DNA of 64,000 nt from Pseudomonas tolaasii NCPPB 2192 (lineage in GTDB: Bacteria > Pseudomonadota > Gammaproteobacteria > Pseudomonadales > Pseudomonadaceae). Position 1 is the first letter of the stretch. Every line of letters starts with the position of its first letter. The stretch lies in NCBI RefSeq assembly GCF_002813445.1, contig NZ_PHHD01000001.1, positions 868,001-932,000 on the forward strand. The letters are read 5' to 3'. The notes under the pieces were generated by a model that worked only from the letters and a program-made list of their open reading frames with translations, did not search any database and had not been told where the DNA came from. Shown piece by piece: positions 26,437 to 35,373 of the stretch. Both the position numbers and the translations under genes were made by a program.

Positions 26437-27245
26437 AGCGGTTTCTCCAGTACGGCGTATACCACCTGGTAAGTGGCAGGCAGGCCCTTGGCCTGACGGA
26501 ACTGCTCGTAGGCGTCCACCAGTGCAACAATCCGCGCGCGGCCCGTCAACCCTCCCGGCCGACCCGGGTTGAGGTTATGCGCGCCCAGCGCTTTGAGTTC
26601 GTGGGTCAGGCTGCGCACATCCGGGTAGTGCAGCACGTGGGGCTGACGCTCCAGGCTGCGCACGCGCAAACCGCTGTTGGCGCACAGCTGTTGGTAGGCC
26701 TCGAAAGTGCGGAAGCGGTTGACGTGCACCAGGCCGTCGGCCGCGCGCCAGCTTTCCCGCAGTTCATCCAGCGTGCCCACGCACAGGCTCGCGAAGGCGA
26801 ATACACCGCCGGGCTGCAGTACGCGATAAGCCTCGCTGAGCACGGCGTCGAAGTTCGCACACCATTGCACCGCCAGGCTGGAGAAGATCAGCCCGCAGCT
26901 TTCGCCCTGCAACGGCAGGCGCTCGGCATCACCGGCGATGAAATGCTCGGCGCCGCCCAGTGGCCGCGCGTGGTTGAGCATGCCTTCGGCAATATCCAGC
27001 GCCACGCCCTGGCTGGCGGGCAGGCGCTCAGCGAGCACGCGGCTGAAAAAACCCGTGCCGCACCCGAGGTCCAGCCAGCGTTGCGGATCGATTGCAGCGG
27101 GAAGACGAGCCAACAATTCATGGCCCACCGCGCGTTGCAGTTCGGCCACGCTGTCGTAGCTGGCGGCCGCACGGGAAAAGGACGCCGCCACCTGGCGCTT
27201 GTCCGGCAAGGCGCCCGGCAGTGGGGGGTGGGCTAAATCAGTCAT
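26433..27245 (-). CDS. bioC: Malonyl-ACP O-methyltransferase
   Basis: SAM-dependent methyltransferase (270 residues) that masks malonyl-ACP as a methyl ester to start pimeloyl synthesis. The SAM motif I is WLDLGCGTGFFSRVLAERLP. The start at 27245 (MTDLAHPPLPG) overlaps the bioH end by 8 bases. A nearby in-frame ATG at 27257 is possible, and the long upstream frame lies within bioH. It acts with BioH, encoded directly upstream. Confidence 0.95.
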   Translation of the reverse strand: MTDLAHPPLPGALPDKRQVAASFSRAAASYDSVAELQRAVGHELLARLPAAIDPQRWLDLGCGTGFFSRVLAERLPASQGVALDIAEGMLNHARPLGGAEHFIAGDAERLPLQGESCGLIFSSLAVQWCANFDAVLSEAYRVLQPGGVFAFASLCVGTLDELRESWRAADGLVHVNRFRTFEAYQQLCANSGLRVRSLERQPHVLHYPDVRSLTHELKALGAHNLNPGRPGGLTGRARIVALVDAYEQFRQAKGLPATYQVVYAVLEKPL

Positions 27246-27969
27246 CAACACACTCATGCAAAAAAGCCTGGATGGCCCCGGCAACACCGTGGGGGTCTTC
27301 CAGTAGAAAAGCGTGACCGGTCTGCTCAATCAGACCGATTTCAACATCCGGCAACAAAGCCAGCAGATCACTGGCCGCCTCGGCGGGCACCAGGCCGTCC
27401 AGCCCGGCGAACAGGTGCAACTGCGGGCCGCGGTAGGCGAGCAAGGCGTCGCGCGTGTCCAGTTGGGCGAGCAGCTCCAGGCCGGGCATCAACACGCTGG
27501 AAGGCGCCGTCGGCGCCCCGCTGACCAGCAGGCGCGACAGCCCGCGCGGGTCTTCGCCGCCCTTGGCACACAGCAGTCCGAAACGTTTAAGGGTGACCTG
27601 GGAGTCGGCGTGGCATCCGGCGAGGAACGCGTCGAAGGTTTCGGCCGGCATCGCATTCGGCCAGCCGTCGTGGGCGACAAAACACGGGTTGCTCGCCAGC
27701 GTCAGCAGGCCGCAGCAACGCTCGCCGCGCCGCGCCGCCAGCTCGGAGGCGAGCATGCCGCCCAGTGACCATCCGCCTAGCCAGGCGTTGTCCGGCAGCG
27801 TGGCGTCGAGTTCGTCGAGCCATTCATTCAGGTCGCTGGAATCGAGCACAGGCAAGGGCTCGATATGCACCTGCAGATGTTCGTCAAGCCCGCGCAAGGC
27901 GGCGGCCAAAGGCTCCAGCGGCGAAACGCCGAGGCCCCAGCCGGGCAGCAGGATCAATCGGTCACGCAT
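27238..27969 (-). CDS. bioH: Pimeloyl-ACP methyl ester carboxylesterase
   Basis: Alpha/beta hydrolase (243 residues) that removes the methyl group from pimeloyl-ACP methyl ester. The nucleophile elbow is GGWSLGGMLASELA; the late catalytic His lies in EQTGHAFLLEDP. It overlaps bioF upstream by 8 bases (shared ATGCGTGA) and bioC downstream by 8, part of a fully coupled bioF-H-C-D run. Confidence 0.95.
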   Translation of the reverse strand: MRDRLILLPGWGLGVSPLEPLAAALRGLDEHLQVHIEPLPVLDSSDLNEWLDELDATLPDNAWLGGWSLGGMLASELAARRGERCCGLLTLASNPCFVAHDGWPNAMPAETFDAFLAGCHADSQVTLKRFGLLCAKGGEDPRGLSRLLVSGAPTAPSSVLMPGLELLAQLDTRDALLAYRGPQLHLFAGLDGLVPAEAASDLLALLPDVEIGLIEQTGHAFLLEDPHGVAGAIQAFLHECVDD

Positions 27970-29143
27970 GGTCGGGCTCCGTAATGCTTAACAACCGGAA
28001 ACACTCCTCCAATGCGTTTAACAATAGCTGCACCTGCGCTGCGCTGTGGGCCGCCGTCAGCGTCACGCGCAACCGTGCGCTGCCGGCGGGCACGGTCGGC
28101 GGGCGAATAGCGGTCACCATCAACCCACGCTCGCGCAGCATCTGCGACAGGCGCACTGCCTTGGCGCTGTCGCCGATCAGAATGGGCTGGATCGGCGTGA
28201 AGCTGTCCATCAGGTCCAGGCCCAACTGCTCCGCGCCTTGGCGGAACTGGCGGATCAATCCATTCAGATGCTCGCGGCGCCAATGCTCGGTGCGCAACAG
28301 CTCCAGGCTTTTCAGCGTGGCGCAGGCCAGCGCGGGCGGTTGGCTGGTGGTGTAAATGTAGGGCCGGGCGAACTGGATCAGGCTTTCGACCAGCTCTTCA
28401 CTGCCCGCCACAAACGCCCCGGCGGTGCCGAAGGCTTTGCCGAGGGTGCCGACCAATACCGGCACATCCTCCTGACTCATGCCGAAATGCTCGACGATAC
28501 CGCCGCCGTTCGCCCCCAGCGGACCGAAGCCATGGGCATCGTCCACCATCAACCAGGCACCTTTGGCACGGGCCTCTCGGGCGAGCGCCGGCAAGTCGGC
28601 CAGGTCGCCGTCCATGCTGAACACACCGTCGGTGACCACCAGCGTATTGCCGGTGGCTTTCTCAAGACGTTTGGCCAGGCTGTCGGCGTCGTTGTGCAGG
28701 TAGCGGTTGAACCGCGCGCCGGACAGCAAACCGGCATCCAGCAACGAGGCGTGATTGAGGCGGTCTTCCAGCACCGTGTCGCCCTGCCCCACCAGCGCGG
28801 TCACCGCGCCGAGGTTGGCCATATAACCGGTGGTAAACAGCAACGCACGCGGGCGCCCGGTCAGGTCGGCCAGGGCTTCTTCCAGCTCATGGTGCGGCGT
28901 GGCGTGGCCGACCACCAAGTGCGAGGCGCCACCGCCCACGCCCCAACGGGACGCCCCGGCGCGCCAGGCTTCGATCACGTGCGGGTGGTTGGCCAGGCCC
29001 AGGTAGTCGTTGTTGCAGAAGGCGAGCAAGGGCTGGCCGTCGACCACCACTTGCGGGCCTTGGGGGCTGTCCAGCAGCGGGCGCTGGCGATAAAGGTGTT
29101 CGGCACGGCGGGCAGCGAGGCGCGCGGCGAGATCGAAAGACAT
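27962..29143 (-). CDS. bioF: 8-amino-7-oxononanoate synthase
   Basis: PLP enzyme condensing pimeloyl-ACP (or -CoA) with L-alanine. It has 393 residues. Marks include CNNDYLGLANHPHVIEAW, the PLP-stacking region FTTGYMANLG, DDAHGFGPLG, and the Schiff-base lysine in GTLGKAFGTAGAFVAG. The ATG has GAGG upstream. It is separated from bioB by 186 bp carrying a REP pair and a perfect palindrome. Confidence 0.97.
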   Translation of the reverse strand: MSFDLAARLAARRAEHLYRQRPLLDSPQGPQVVVDGQPLLAFCNNDYLGLANHPHVIEAWRAGASRWGVGGGASHLVVGHATPHHELEEALADLTGRPRALLFTTGYMANLGAVTALVGQGDTVLEDRLNHASLLDAGLLSGARFNRYLHNDADSLAKRLEKATGNTLVVTDGVFSMDGDLADLPALAREARAKGAWLMVDDAHGFGPLGANGGGIVEHFGMSQEDVPVLVGTLGKAFGTAGAFVAGSEELVESLIQFARPYIYTTSQPPALACATLKSLELLRTEHWRREHLNGLIRQFRQGAEQLGLDLMDSFTPIQPILIGDSAKAVRLSQMLRERGLMVTAIRPPTVPAGSARLRVTLTAAHSAAQVQLLLNALEECFRLLSITEPDHA

Positions 29144-29194
29144 GCTGGCCTCGGGTAGGTCTGGGTGAACACAGCCTCAATGTGGGCTGGTTTG

Positions 29195-29281
29195 TGTGGG
29201 AGCTGGCTTGCCTGCGATAGCATCACCACTGTGTAACTGACACACCGAGGTGCCTGCATCGCGGGCAAGCCAGCTCCCACA
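29195..29281. repeat. REP/REPIN-type palindromic pair (family A) inside the bio cluster
   Basis: Inverted pair TGTGGGAGCTGGCTTGCCTG ... GGCAAGCCAGCTCCCACA between bioB and bioF, followed by a further partial unit (GCCCGCTCCCACAT, ending 29298). It may form a processing or stabilising hairpin in a bioB-bioF transcript. Confidence 0.9.
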
Positions 29282-29295
29282 TAAGCCCGCTCCCA

Positions 29296-29317
29296 CATTT
29301 GGAATGCATTCCAAATG
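29296..29317. repeat. 22-bp perfect palindrome downstream of bioB
   Basis: CATTTGGAATG and its exact reverse complement abut with no loop, 12 bases past the bioB stop (29330). There is no T-run, so it is not a classical terminator; it could be a protein-binding site or cruciform. Confidence 0.45.
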
Positions 29318-29329
29318 GAAGAGTTGGCG

Positions 29330-30385
29330 TCAAACCACGGCGTTATAGAACTGCTCGCTGCTTTTCTGCTCCACCAACGCCTGCTCGATCGCCGCCTGAT
29401 GCACTTCATCGGCGTGCTCTTCACGGGCTTCCGGCAAAATTCCCAGGCGCGAGAACAGCTGCATGTCCTTATCGGCCTGCGGGTTGGCGGTGGTCAGCAG
29501 TTTGTCGCCGTAGAAAATCGAGTTGGCACCGGCAAAGAACGCCAGGGCCTGCATCTGTTCGTTCATCGCCTCGCGGCCGGCCGACAGGCGCACGTGGGAT
29601 TGCGGCATCAGGATGCGCGCCACGGCCAGCATGCGGATGAAGTCGAACGGGTCGATGTCTTCGGCGTTTTCCAGCGGTGTTCCGGCCACTTTCACCAGCA
29701 TGTTGATCGGCACCGATTCCGGATGCTCCGGCAGGTTGGCCAGCTGAATCAGCAGGTTGGCGCGGTCGTCGAGGGACTCGCCCATGCCGAGGATGCCGCC
29801 CGAGCAGATTTTCATCCCCGAATCGCGCACGTAAGCCAGGGTTTGCAGGCGCTCGCTGTAGGTACGGGTGGTGATGATGCTGCCGTAGAACTCCGGCGAG
29901 GTGTCGAGGTTGTGGTTGTAGTAGTCCAGGCCGGCCTGGGCCAGGGCTTCGGTCTGGTCCTGGTCGAGACGGCCAAGGGTCATGCAGGTTTCCAGGCCCA
30001 TGGCCTTCACGCCTTTAACCATTTGCAGCACGTAGGGCATGTCTTTGGCCGACGGGTGTTTCCAGGCGGCGCCCATGCAGAAGCGCGTGGAGCCGATGGC
30101 CTTGGCGCGGGCAGCCTCTTCGAGGACCTTCTGCACTTCCATCAGCTTTTCTTTTTCCAGGCCAGTGTTGTAGTGGCCCGACTGCGGACAATATTTGCAA
30201 TCTTCCGGGCAGGCGCCGGTTTTGATCGACAGCAAGGTCGACACCTGCACACGGTTAGCGTCGAAATGTGCGCGGTGCACGGTCTGCGCCTGGAACAACA
30301 GGTCATTGAAGGGCTGCACGAACAGCGCTTTGACTTCGGCTAGAGACCAATCGTGACGCAGGGTGGCAGAGGTGCTGGCGCTCAT
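29330..30385 (-). CDS. bioB: Biotin synthase
   Basis: Radical SAM enzyme inserting sulfur into dethiobiotin. It has 351 residues. The CxxxCxxC cluster motif is ACPEDCKYCPQSGHYNTG at about residues 59-74; GGILGMGES, conserved around the active site, follows. The start has AAGGAATC upstream. It is first of the bio genes; its promoter overlaps a BirA-type operator at 30483-30515, so biotin repression is expected. Confidence 0.98.
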   Translation of the reverse strand: MSASTSATLRHDWSLAEVKALFVQPFNDLLFQAQTVHRAHFDANRVQVSTLLSIKTGACPEDCKYCPQSGHYNTGLEKEKLMEVQKVLEEAARAKAIGSTRFCMGAAWKHPSAKDMPYVLQMVKGVKAMGLETCMTLGRLDQDQTEALAQAGLDYYNHNLDTSPEFYGSIITTRTYSERLQTLAYVRDSGMKICSGGILGMGESLDDRANLLIQLANLPEHPESVPINMLVKVAGTPLENAEDIDPFDFIRMLAVARILMPQSHVRLSAGREAMNEQMQALAFFAGANSIFYGDKLLTTANPQADKDMQLFSRLGILPEAREEHADEVHQAAIEQALVEQKSSEQFYNAVV

Positions 30386-30461
30386 GGGCGATTCCTTGAT
30401 TATGCTTGGGCTTACGCGGTGGGAAAGGCAATACCCACAGTCACGACACGGATGCTCGGCA

Positions 30462-30489
30462 TATTTAAGGAAGATTCATGCACTGTCAA
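30462..30489 (-). promoter_or_regulatory. bioB promoter (sigma-70)
   Basis: On the minus strand TTGACA (30489-30484) and TAAATA (30467-30462) are spaced by 16 bases, about 77 bases upstream of the bioB ATG. The perfect -35 is part of the left half of the BirA-type operator. Confidence 0.7.
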
Positions 30490-31215
30490 CCAGACTACAA
30501 ACAGCAGGTTTACATCTGGCTAAAAAACAACCAATTCTGTTTAATTTGTGATGAAGCCGCCGAATCAGCCGATTGTGTGTGCAACGTCTGCGAAACCGAG
30601 CTGCCGTGGCTGATGGCGCACTGCGAGGTCTGCGCCCTGCCCTTGCCAATGGAAGGCCTGACCTGCGGCCAATGCCAAAAAAAACCGCCGGCCTATAAAC
30701 AAGTGATTGCTCCCTGGACCTACAGCTTTCCGGTCGACACCCTGATCAGCCGCTTCAAGCACCAGTCACTCTGGCCCCTCGGCCATCTGCTCTCGCGCTT
30801 GCTGGGGCAGCATTTGCAGCACCGCTTCGACAACACCGAACTCGGCCGCCCCGACTGCCTGCTGCCGGTACCCATGGCGCGCAAACGCCTGCGTGAACGC
30901 GGTTTCAACCAGGCGCAAATGCTGGCGCGCTGGCTCAGTGAACGCCTGGCCATCCCTCACGATGAACACCTGTTGCTGCGCCCCCATGACACCGTCGCGC
31001 AACAGGTGCTTGATGCCAAATCCCGCCAGCGCAACCTGCTCAGGGCCTTCGCGCTCGTACCCGGCGCCCGGGTAGAGGGTCGCCACTTCGCTCTGGTGGA
31101 CGACGTGTTGACCACCGGCGCCACCGCCCACAGCCTCGCCCGACTTTTAATGGACGCCGGCGCGCGCCAGGTCGACGTGTATTGCCTGGCCCGCACGCCA
31201 AAACCGGGCGCGTGA
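30478..31215 (+). CDS. comF: ComF-family phosphoribosyltransferase-like protein
   Basis: A 245-residue ComF/GntX-type protein. The N-terminal double zinc-ribbon cysteines (CLICDE, CVCNVC, CEVC, CGQC) are followed by a type I phosphoribosyltransferase domain with the PRPP loop VDDVLTTGATAHSLARLL. Its role in Pseudomonas is unclear; in naturally competent bacteria ComF helps uptake of transforming DNA. AAGGAAG lies upstream of the ATG, and no alternative start exists before the first CxxC, so the coding region truly contains the BirA-type operator of the divergent bioB. Confidence 0.9.
   Translation: MHCQPDYKQQVYIWLKNNQFCLICDEAAESADCVCNVCETELPWLMAHCEVCALPLPMEGLTCGQCQKKPPAYKQVIAPWTYSFPVDTLISRFKHQSLWPLGHLLSRLLGQHLQHRFDNTELGRPDCLLPVPMARKRLRERGFNQAQMLARWLSERLAIPHDEHLLLRPHDTVAQQVLDAKSRQRNLLRAFALVPGARVEGRHFALVDDVLTTGATAHSLARLLMDAGARQVDVYCLARTPKPGA
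30483..30515. promoter_or_regulatory. BirA-type biotin operator, inside the comF start region
   Basis: CTGTCAACC, 15 bases, GGTTTACAT. The proteobacterial BirA box is TTGTAAACC-N14/15-GGTTTACAA; here 7 of 9 bases match on the left and 8 of 9 on the right, with canonical spacing. It covers the bioB -35 and also codons 2-13 of the divergent comF gene. Confidence 0.8.
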
Positions 31216-31272
31216 CTTGACTCCAGTGCGCCACGCCTGCAACGTCCGCTGACCTTATCGAAGCGTAACCCC

Positions 31273-32037
31273 ATGTCTCTGCCGACCTCACTCAGCCAAC
31301 ACATCATCCGCCGCCCCCAGCGCATTGCCCTGCTGGCGCACATCGCCGAGCAAGGCTCGATCACCCGCGCCGCGAAAAGCGCCGGTTTGAGTTACAAGGC
31401 TGCGTGGGACGCCATCGATGAGCTGAACAACCTCGCGCAAAAACCGCTGGTGGAACGCAGTGTCGGCGGAAAAGGCGGCGGTGGCGCCAGACTCACCGCC
31501 GAAGGTGAACGCGTGTTGCGTCTGTATCAGCGCCTGCAAGTGTTGCAGGCCGAGATATTGGGCTCGGACGAAGATGCCAGTGACTTCAACCTGCTGGGCC
31601 GCTTGATGTTGCGCACCAGCGCGCGCAACCAATTGCACGGTCAGGTCGTCGCCGTCGACAGCCATGGCCGCAACGATGTGATCCGCCTGCAGTTGGCCGG
31701 CGGCCTGACGCTCGACGCGCAAATCACCCACGACAGCACGCAGCGACTGGAGCTGGAGCCCGGCGTGGAAGTCATTGCATTGATCAAGGCCGGCTGGCTG
31801 GAATTGCTCGCAGTCGGGCACCCCGCAACACCTGGACACAATTGCATGGGCGGCCTTATCGACGCGATTCTCGACGCCGATGACGGCCCGCGCGAAGTGC
31901 GCATTGCCCTGCCCAACGGCCTGGTGTTGTGCGCTCTGGCGCAGCCCGCCGCGCTCAAGGCGTTGGGCGCCGCAGAAGGCCTGCCGATTCAGGTGCAGTT
32001 CGCGCCCAGCAACGTGTTGCTCGGAACCCCCGTGTAG
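31273..32037 (+). CDS. ModE-like molybdate-responsive transcriptional regulator
   Basis: A 254-residue ModE family protein. An N-terminal winged helix (about 10-110, LLAHIAEQGSITRAAKSAGL, SYKAAWDAIDELNNL, VGGKGGGGARLTAEG) is followed by two MOP/TOBE ligand domains (about 118-185, starting SARNQLHGQV, and about 190-252). Molybdate or tungstate binding is expected from the family. The corresponding modABC transport genes are not in the window. Confidence 0.93.
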   Translation: MSLPTSLSQHIIRRPQRIALLAHIAEQGSITRAAKSAGLSYKAAWDAIDELNNLAQKPLVERSVGGKGGGGARLTAEGERVLRLYQRLQVLQAEILGSDEDASDFNLLGRLMLRTSARNQLHGQVVAVDSHGRNDVIRLQLAGGLTLDAQITHDSTQRLELEPGVEVIALIKAGWLELLAVGHPATPGHNCMGGLIDAILDADDGPREVRIALPNGLVLCALAQPAALKALGAAEGLPIQVQFAPSNVLLGTPV

Positions 32038-32056
32038 CGCTGACGCCGCCTTCAAA

Positions 32057-32074
32057 CTGCAACAATTTCGTCAC
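32057..32074 (+). promoter_or_regulatory. Weak candidate Pho box upstream of phoX-like gene
   Basis: CTGCAACAATTTCGTCAC aligns to the repeat CTGTCAT-N4-CTGTCAT with the spacing kept but only about 4 of 7 matches in each half. Phosphate control is expected for PhoX enzymes, so the position (43 bases before the ATG) is suggestive only. Confidence 0.2.
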
Positions 32075-32117
32075 GAGGGCTCCTTAAGGTGTCTGCAAAA
32101 ACCGCAGGGAGCCTGAA

Positions 32118-34016
32118 ATGAGCCTATTAGAAGAAAACCAAGCCACCGACCTTGAGCAGATGGTCGGCCTCACCCGCCGCCGCTTTATCGGCGCGGGCGC
32201 CCTGTGTGGCGCCGCGATGTTCCTCGGCGGCAACCTGCTGACCCGCAGCGCCCTGGCCGTGAACGCCGCTTCCGCCAGCCCCTTGCTGGGGTTTGCCAGC
32301 ATCGCCGCCGCCACCAGCGACGCCATCACCCTGCCGCCCGGCTACAGCGCCTCGGTGCTGATCAGCTGGGGCCAGCCGCTGAGCAAAAACGCCCCGGCCT
32401 TCGACCCTTCCGGGAACGGCACGGCCAAGGCTCAGGAGCAGCAGTTCGGCGACAACAATGACGGCATGAGCCTGTTCGCCTTCCCCGGCGACAACAACCG
32501 CGCGCTGATGGCGATCAACAACGAATACACCAATTACCGCTACCTGTTCGCCCACGGCGGCGCGCCGCAATCGGCCGAAGACGTGCGCAAGGCCCAGGCC
32601 AGCGAAGGCGTGTCGGTGATTGAAGTGCGGCGCAAGGGCGACACCTGGCAGTTCGTGCAGGACTCGCGCTACAACCGCCGCATCCACGGCAACTCGCCAA
32701 TCCGCCTCAGTGGCCCGGCCGCCGGCCACGACTGGCTGAAAACAAGCGCCGACAACACCGGCAAAAAAGCCCTCGGCACCTTCCAGAACTGCGCCAACGG
32801 CAAAACGCCGTGGGGCACTTACCTGACCTGCGAAGAAAACTTCACTGATTGCTTCGGCAGCAGTAACCCACAACAGACCTTCGACGCCGGCCAAAAACGC
32901 TACGGCGTGGTGGCCGCCAGCAAAGACATCAACTGGCATCAGCACGACCCGCGCTTTGACATGGCCAAGAACCCCAACGAACTCAACCGCCATGGCTGGG
33001 TAGTGGAAATCGACCCGTTCGACCCGCAATCCACCCCCGCCAAACGCACCGCCCTGGGCCGTTTCAAGCATGAAAACGCGGCCCTGGCCGAAACCCGTGA
33101 CGGCCGCGCCGTGGTGTACATGGGCGACGACGAGCGCGGCGAGTTCATCTACAAGTTCGTCAGCCGCGACAAAATCAACCACAAGAACCCCAAGGCCAAC
33201 AAAGACCTCCTCGACCACGGCACCTTGTATGTGGCCATTCTCGACGCGGGCGACGGCAACGCCGACCACCCCAAGGGCAAGGGCCAGTGGGTGGAGTTGG
33301 CCCACGGCAAAAACGGCATCGACGCAAGCTCCGGCTTTGCCAGCCAGGCCGAAGTGTTGATTCACGCGCGCCTGGCCGCCAGCGTGGTAAAAGCCACGCG
33401 CATGGACCGCCCGGAATGGATCGTGGTCAGCCCCACCGATGGCCAGGTGTATTGCACCCTCACCAACAACGCCAAGCGCGGCGAAGACGGCCAACCGGTC
33501 GGCGGCCCGAACCCGCGCGAGAAAAACGTCTACGGGCAGATTCTGCGCTGGAAGGCCAACGCCGATGACCACGGCGCCGCCGATTTCAGCTGGGACCTGT
33601 TTGTGGTGGCGGGCAACCCCGGCGTGCATGCCGGCACGCCGAAAGGCGGCTCGTCGAATATCAACCCGCAAAACATGTTCAACAGCCCCGACGGCCTGGG
33701 TTTCGACAAGGCCGGGCGCTTGTGGATTCTCACCGACGGCGACTACAGCAACGCCGGTGACTTTGCGGGCATGGGCAATAACCAGATGTTGTGTGCCGAC
33801 CCTTCAACCGGGGAAATTCGCCGCTTTATGGTCGGGCCGGTGGCCTGTGAGGTGACCGGCATCAGCTTCTCGCCGGACCAGAAAACCCTGTTTGTGGGGA
33901 TTCAGCACCCCGGCGAAACCGGTGGCTCGACCTGGCCGGAGCATTTGCCGAACGGCAAGCCGCGCTCGTCGGTGCTGGCCATTCGTCGGGATGACGGCGG
34001 CATCGTCGGCGCCTGA
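32118..34016 (+). CDS. PhoX-family alkaline phosphatase (DUF839), Tat-exported
   Basis: A 632-residue protein of the PhoX/DUF839 family, calcium/iron-dependent phosphatases acting in the periplasm. A twin-arginine signal is clear: TRRRFIGAGALCGAAMFLGG near residues 18-37, ending about ALA at 46-50. The mature part holds the family motifs LTCEENFTDCFGSSN, the VVYMGDDERGEFIYKFVS propeller strand and SNINPQNMFNSPDGLGFD. The substrate (phosphomonoester) is inferred from the family. It stands alone, with REP units downstream. Confidence 0.9.
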   Translation: MSLLEENQATDLEQMVGLTRRRFIGAGALCGAAMFLGGNLLTRSALAVNAASASPLLGFASIAAATSDAITLPPGYSASVLISWGQPLSKNAPAFDPSGNGTAKAQEQQFGDNNDGMSLFAFPGDNNRALMAINNEYTNYRYLFAHGGAPQSAEDVRKAQASEGVSVIEVRRKGDTWQFVQDSRYNRRIHGNSPIRLSGPAAGHDWLKTSADNTGKKALGTFQNCANGKTPWGTYLTCEENFTDCFGSSNPQQTFDAGQKRYGVVAASKDINWHQHDPRFDMAKNPNELNRHGWVVEIDPFDPQSTPAKRTALGRFKHENAALAETRDGRAVVYMGDDERGEFIYKFVSRDKINHKNPKANKDLLDHGTLYVAILDAGDGNADHPKGKGQWVELAHGKNGIDASSGFASQAEVLIHARLAASVVKATRMDRPEWIVVSPTDGQVYCTLTNNAKRGEDGQPVGGPNPREKNVYGQILRWKANADDHGAADFSWDLFVVAGNPGVHAGTPKGGSSNINPQNMFNSPDGLGFDKAGRLWILTDGDYSNAGDFAGMGNNQMLCADPSTGEIRRFMVGPVACEVTGISFSPDQKTLFVGIQHPGETGGSTWPEHLPNGKPRSSVLAIRRDDGGIVGA

Positions 34017-34025
34017 TAAGGCCTC

Positions 34026-34106
34026 ATCGCAGGCAAGCCAGCTCCCACAGTTGACCGAGCTCCAACATGAAAATGCGGTCAAATGTGGGAGCGGGCTTGC
34101 CCGCGA
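34026..34106. repeat. REP/REPIN-type palindromic pair (family A, tail-to-tail)
   Basis: Units point away from each other: ATCGCAGGCAAGCCAGCTCC first, TGTGGGAGCGGGCTTGCCCG second, in the phoX-srkA gap. Confidence 0.88.
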
Positions 34107-34187
34107 AGGCGTCCGCACAGCCACCGCCTATCTATGCTGTTACCATACCCGGCCGGACGCGGCGCCCTGCTGCGCGCAGGAGTTCGC

Positions 34188-35162
34188 ATGGCCCACCCGT
34201 TTGAAACACTGACCCCCGACCTGGTACTCGACGCCGTCGAAAGCATCGGTTTTCTCAGCGACGCGCGTGTATTGGCACTCAACAGTTACGAAAACCGCGT
34301 CTACCAGGTGGGCATCGAAGACTCAGAGCCGCTGATCGCCAAGTTCTATCGGCCTCAGCGCTGGACCAACGAAGCGATTCTCGAAGAACACCGCTTCACC
34401 TTCGAACTGGCCGAGTGCGACGTGCCGGTGGTTGCACCGCTGATTCACAACGGCGAAAGCCTGTTCGAACACGCGGGCTTTCGCTTCACCCTGTTTCCAC
34501 GCCGTGGCGGGCGCGCGCCGGAGCCGGGCAACCTTGACCAGCTCTATCGCCTCGGCCAGTTGCTCGGGCGCTTGCACGCGGTGGGGTCCACCCGCCCGTT
34601 CGAACACCGTGAAGCGCTGGGCGTGAAGAACTTCGGCCACGATTCCCTCACCACCTTGCTGGAAGGCAACTTCATTCCCAAAAGTCTGCTGCCCGCCTAC
34701 GAATCCGTGGCGCGCGACCTGCTCAAGCGTGTGGAAGAGGTGTACAAGGCCACGCCCCACAAGAACATCCGCATGCACGGCGATTGCCACCCCGGCAACA
34801 TGATGTGCCGCGACGAGATGTTCCATATCGTCGATCTGGATGACTGCCGCATGGGCCCGGCGGTGCAGGACCTGTGGATGATGCTCGCGGGTGACCGTCA
34901 GGAATGCCTGGGCCAACTGTCGGAATTGATGGACGGCTATCAGGAATTTCACGACTTCGACCCGCGCGAACTGGCGTTGATCGAACCCCTGCGGGCCTTG
35001 CGCCTGATGCACTACAGCGCCTGGCTGGCGCGGCGCTGGGACGACCCGGCATTCCCCCACAGCTTTCCGTGGTTCGGCAGCGAACGGTATTGGGGTGACC
35101 AGGTGCTGGCGCTGCGTGAGCAATTGGCGGCGCTCAACGAAGAACCCCTGAAACTCTTCTGA
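34188..35162 (+). CDS. srkA: Stress response kinase A (SrkA/YihE family)
   Basis: A 324-residue serine/threonine-type kinase of the APH/choline-kinase-like fold that protects cells under stress. The E. coli SrkA has 328 residues. The catalytic loop is MHGDCHPGNMMCRDE and the metal site IVDLDDCRMGP. AGGAG lies five bases before the ATG at 34188; the in-frame ATG at 34083 lies in the REP repeat and is rejected. Confidence 0.94.
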   Translation: MAHPFETLTPDLVLDAVESIGFLSDARVLALNSYENRVYQVGIEDSEPLIAKFYRPQRWTNEAILEEHRFTFELAECDVPVVAPLIHNGESLFEHAGFRFTLFPRRGGRAPEPGNLDQLYRLGQLLGRLHAVGSTRPFEHREALGVKNFGHDSLTTLLEGNFIPKSLLPAYESVARDLLKRVEEVYKATPHKNIRMHGDCHPGNMMCRDEMFHIVDLDDCRMGPAVQDLWMMLAGDRQECLGQLSELMDGYQEFHDFDPRELALIEPLRALRLMHYSAWLARRWDDPAFPHSFPWFGSERYWGDQVLALREQLAALNEEPLKLF

Positions 35163-35208
35163 CCACACACTCCCCTGTGGACGCTGGCTTGTGTGGGAGC
35201 CGCTTTTC

Positions 35209-35295
35209 TGTGGGAGCTGGCTTGCCTGCGATGCAAGCACCTCGGTTTACCTGTTGCACCGCAGTGATGCCATCGCACGCAAGCCAGCTCCCACA
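35209..35295. repeat. REP/REPIN-type palindromic pair (family A)
   Basis: Inverted pair facing inward in the srkA-rarD gap, with an extra truncated unit (TGTGGGAGCCGC, 35192-35203) just before it. Confidence 0.88.
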
Positions 35296-35373
35296 TTAAG
35301 CAAAGCGGGTCCCACTGGCGGATAAATATCCTTACAATCGCGCTTTGTTAGCTGCCTAAGCAAGGATTCTGCA

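Noticed and set aside
32057..32074. Firm Pho box before the PhoX gene
   Set aside because: Only about half the positions match in each repeat, so it is kept as a low-confidence candidate only.
34083..34187. Longer srkA start at 34083
   Set aside because: It would begin in a REP repeat; the ATG at 34188 has AGGAG and the family N-terminus.
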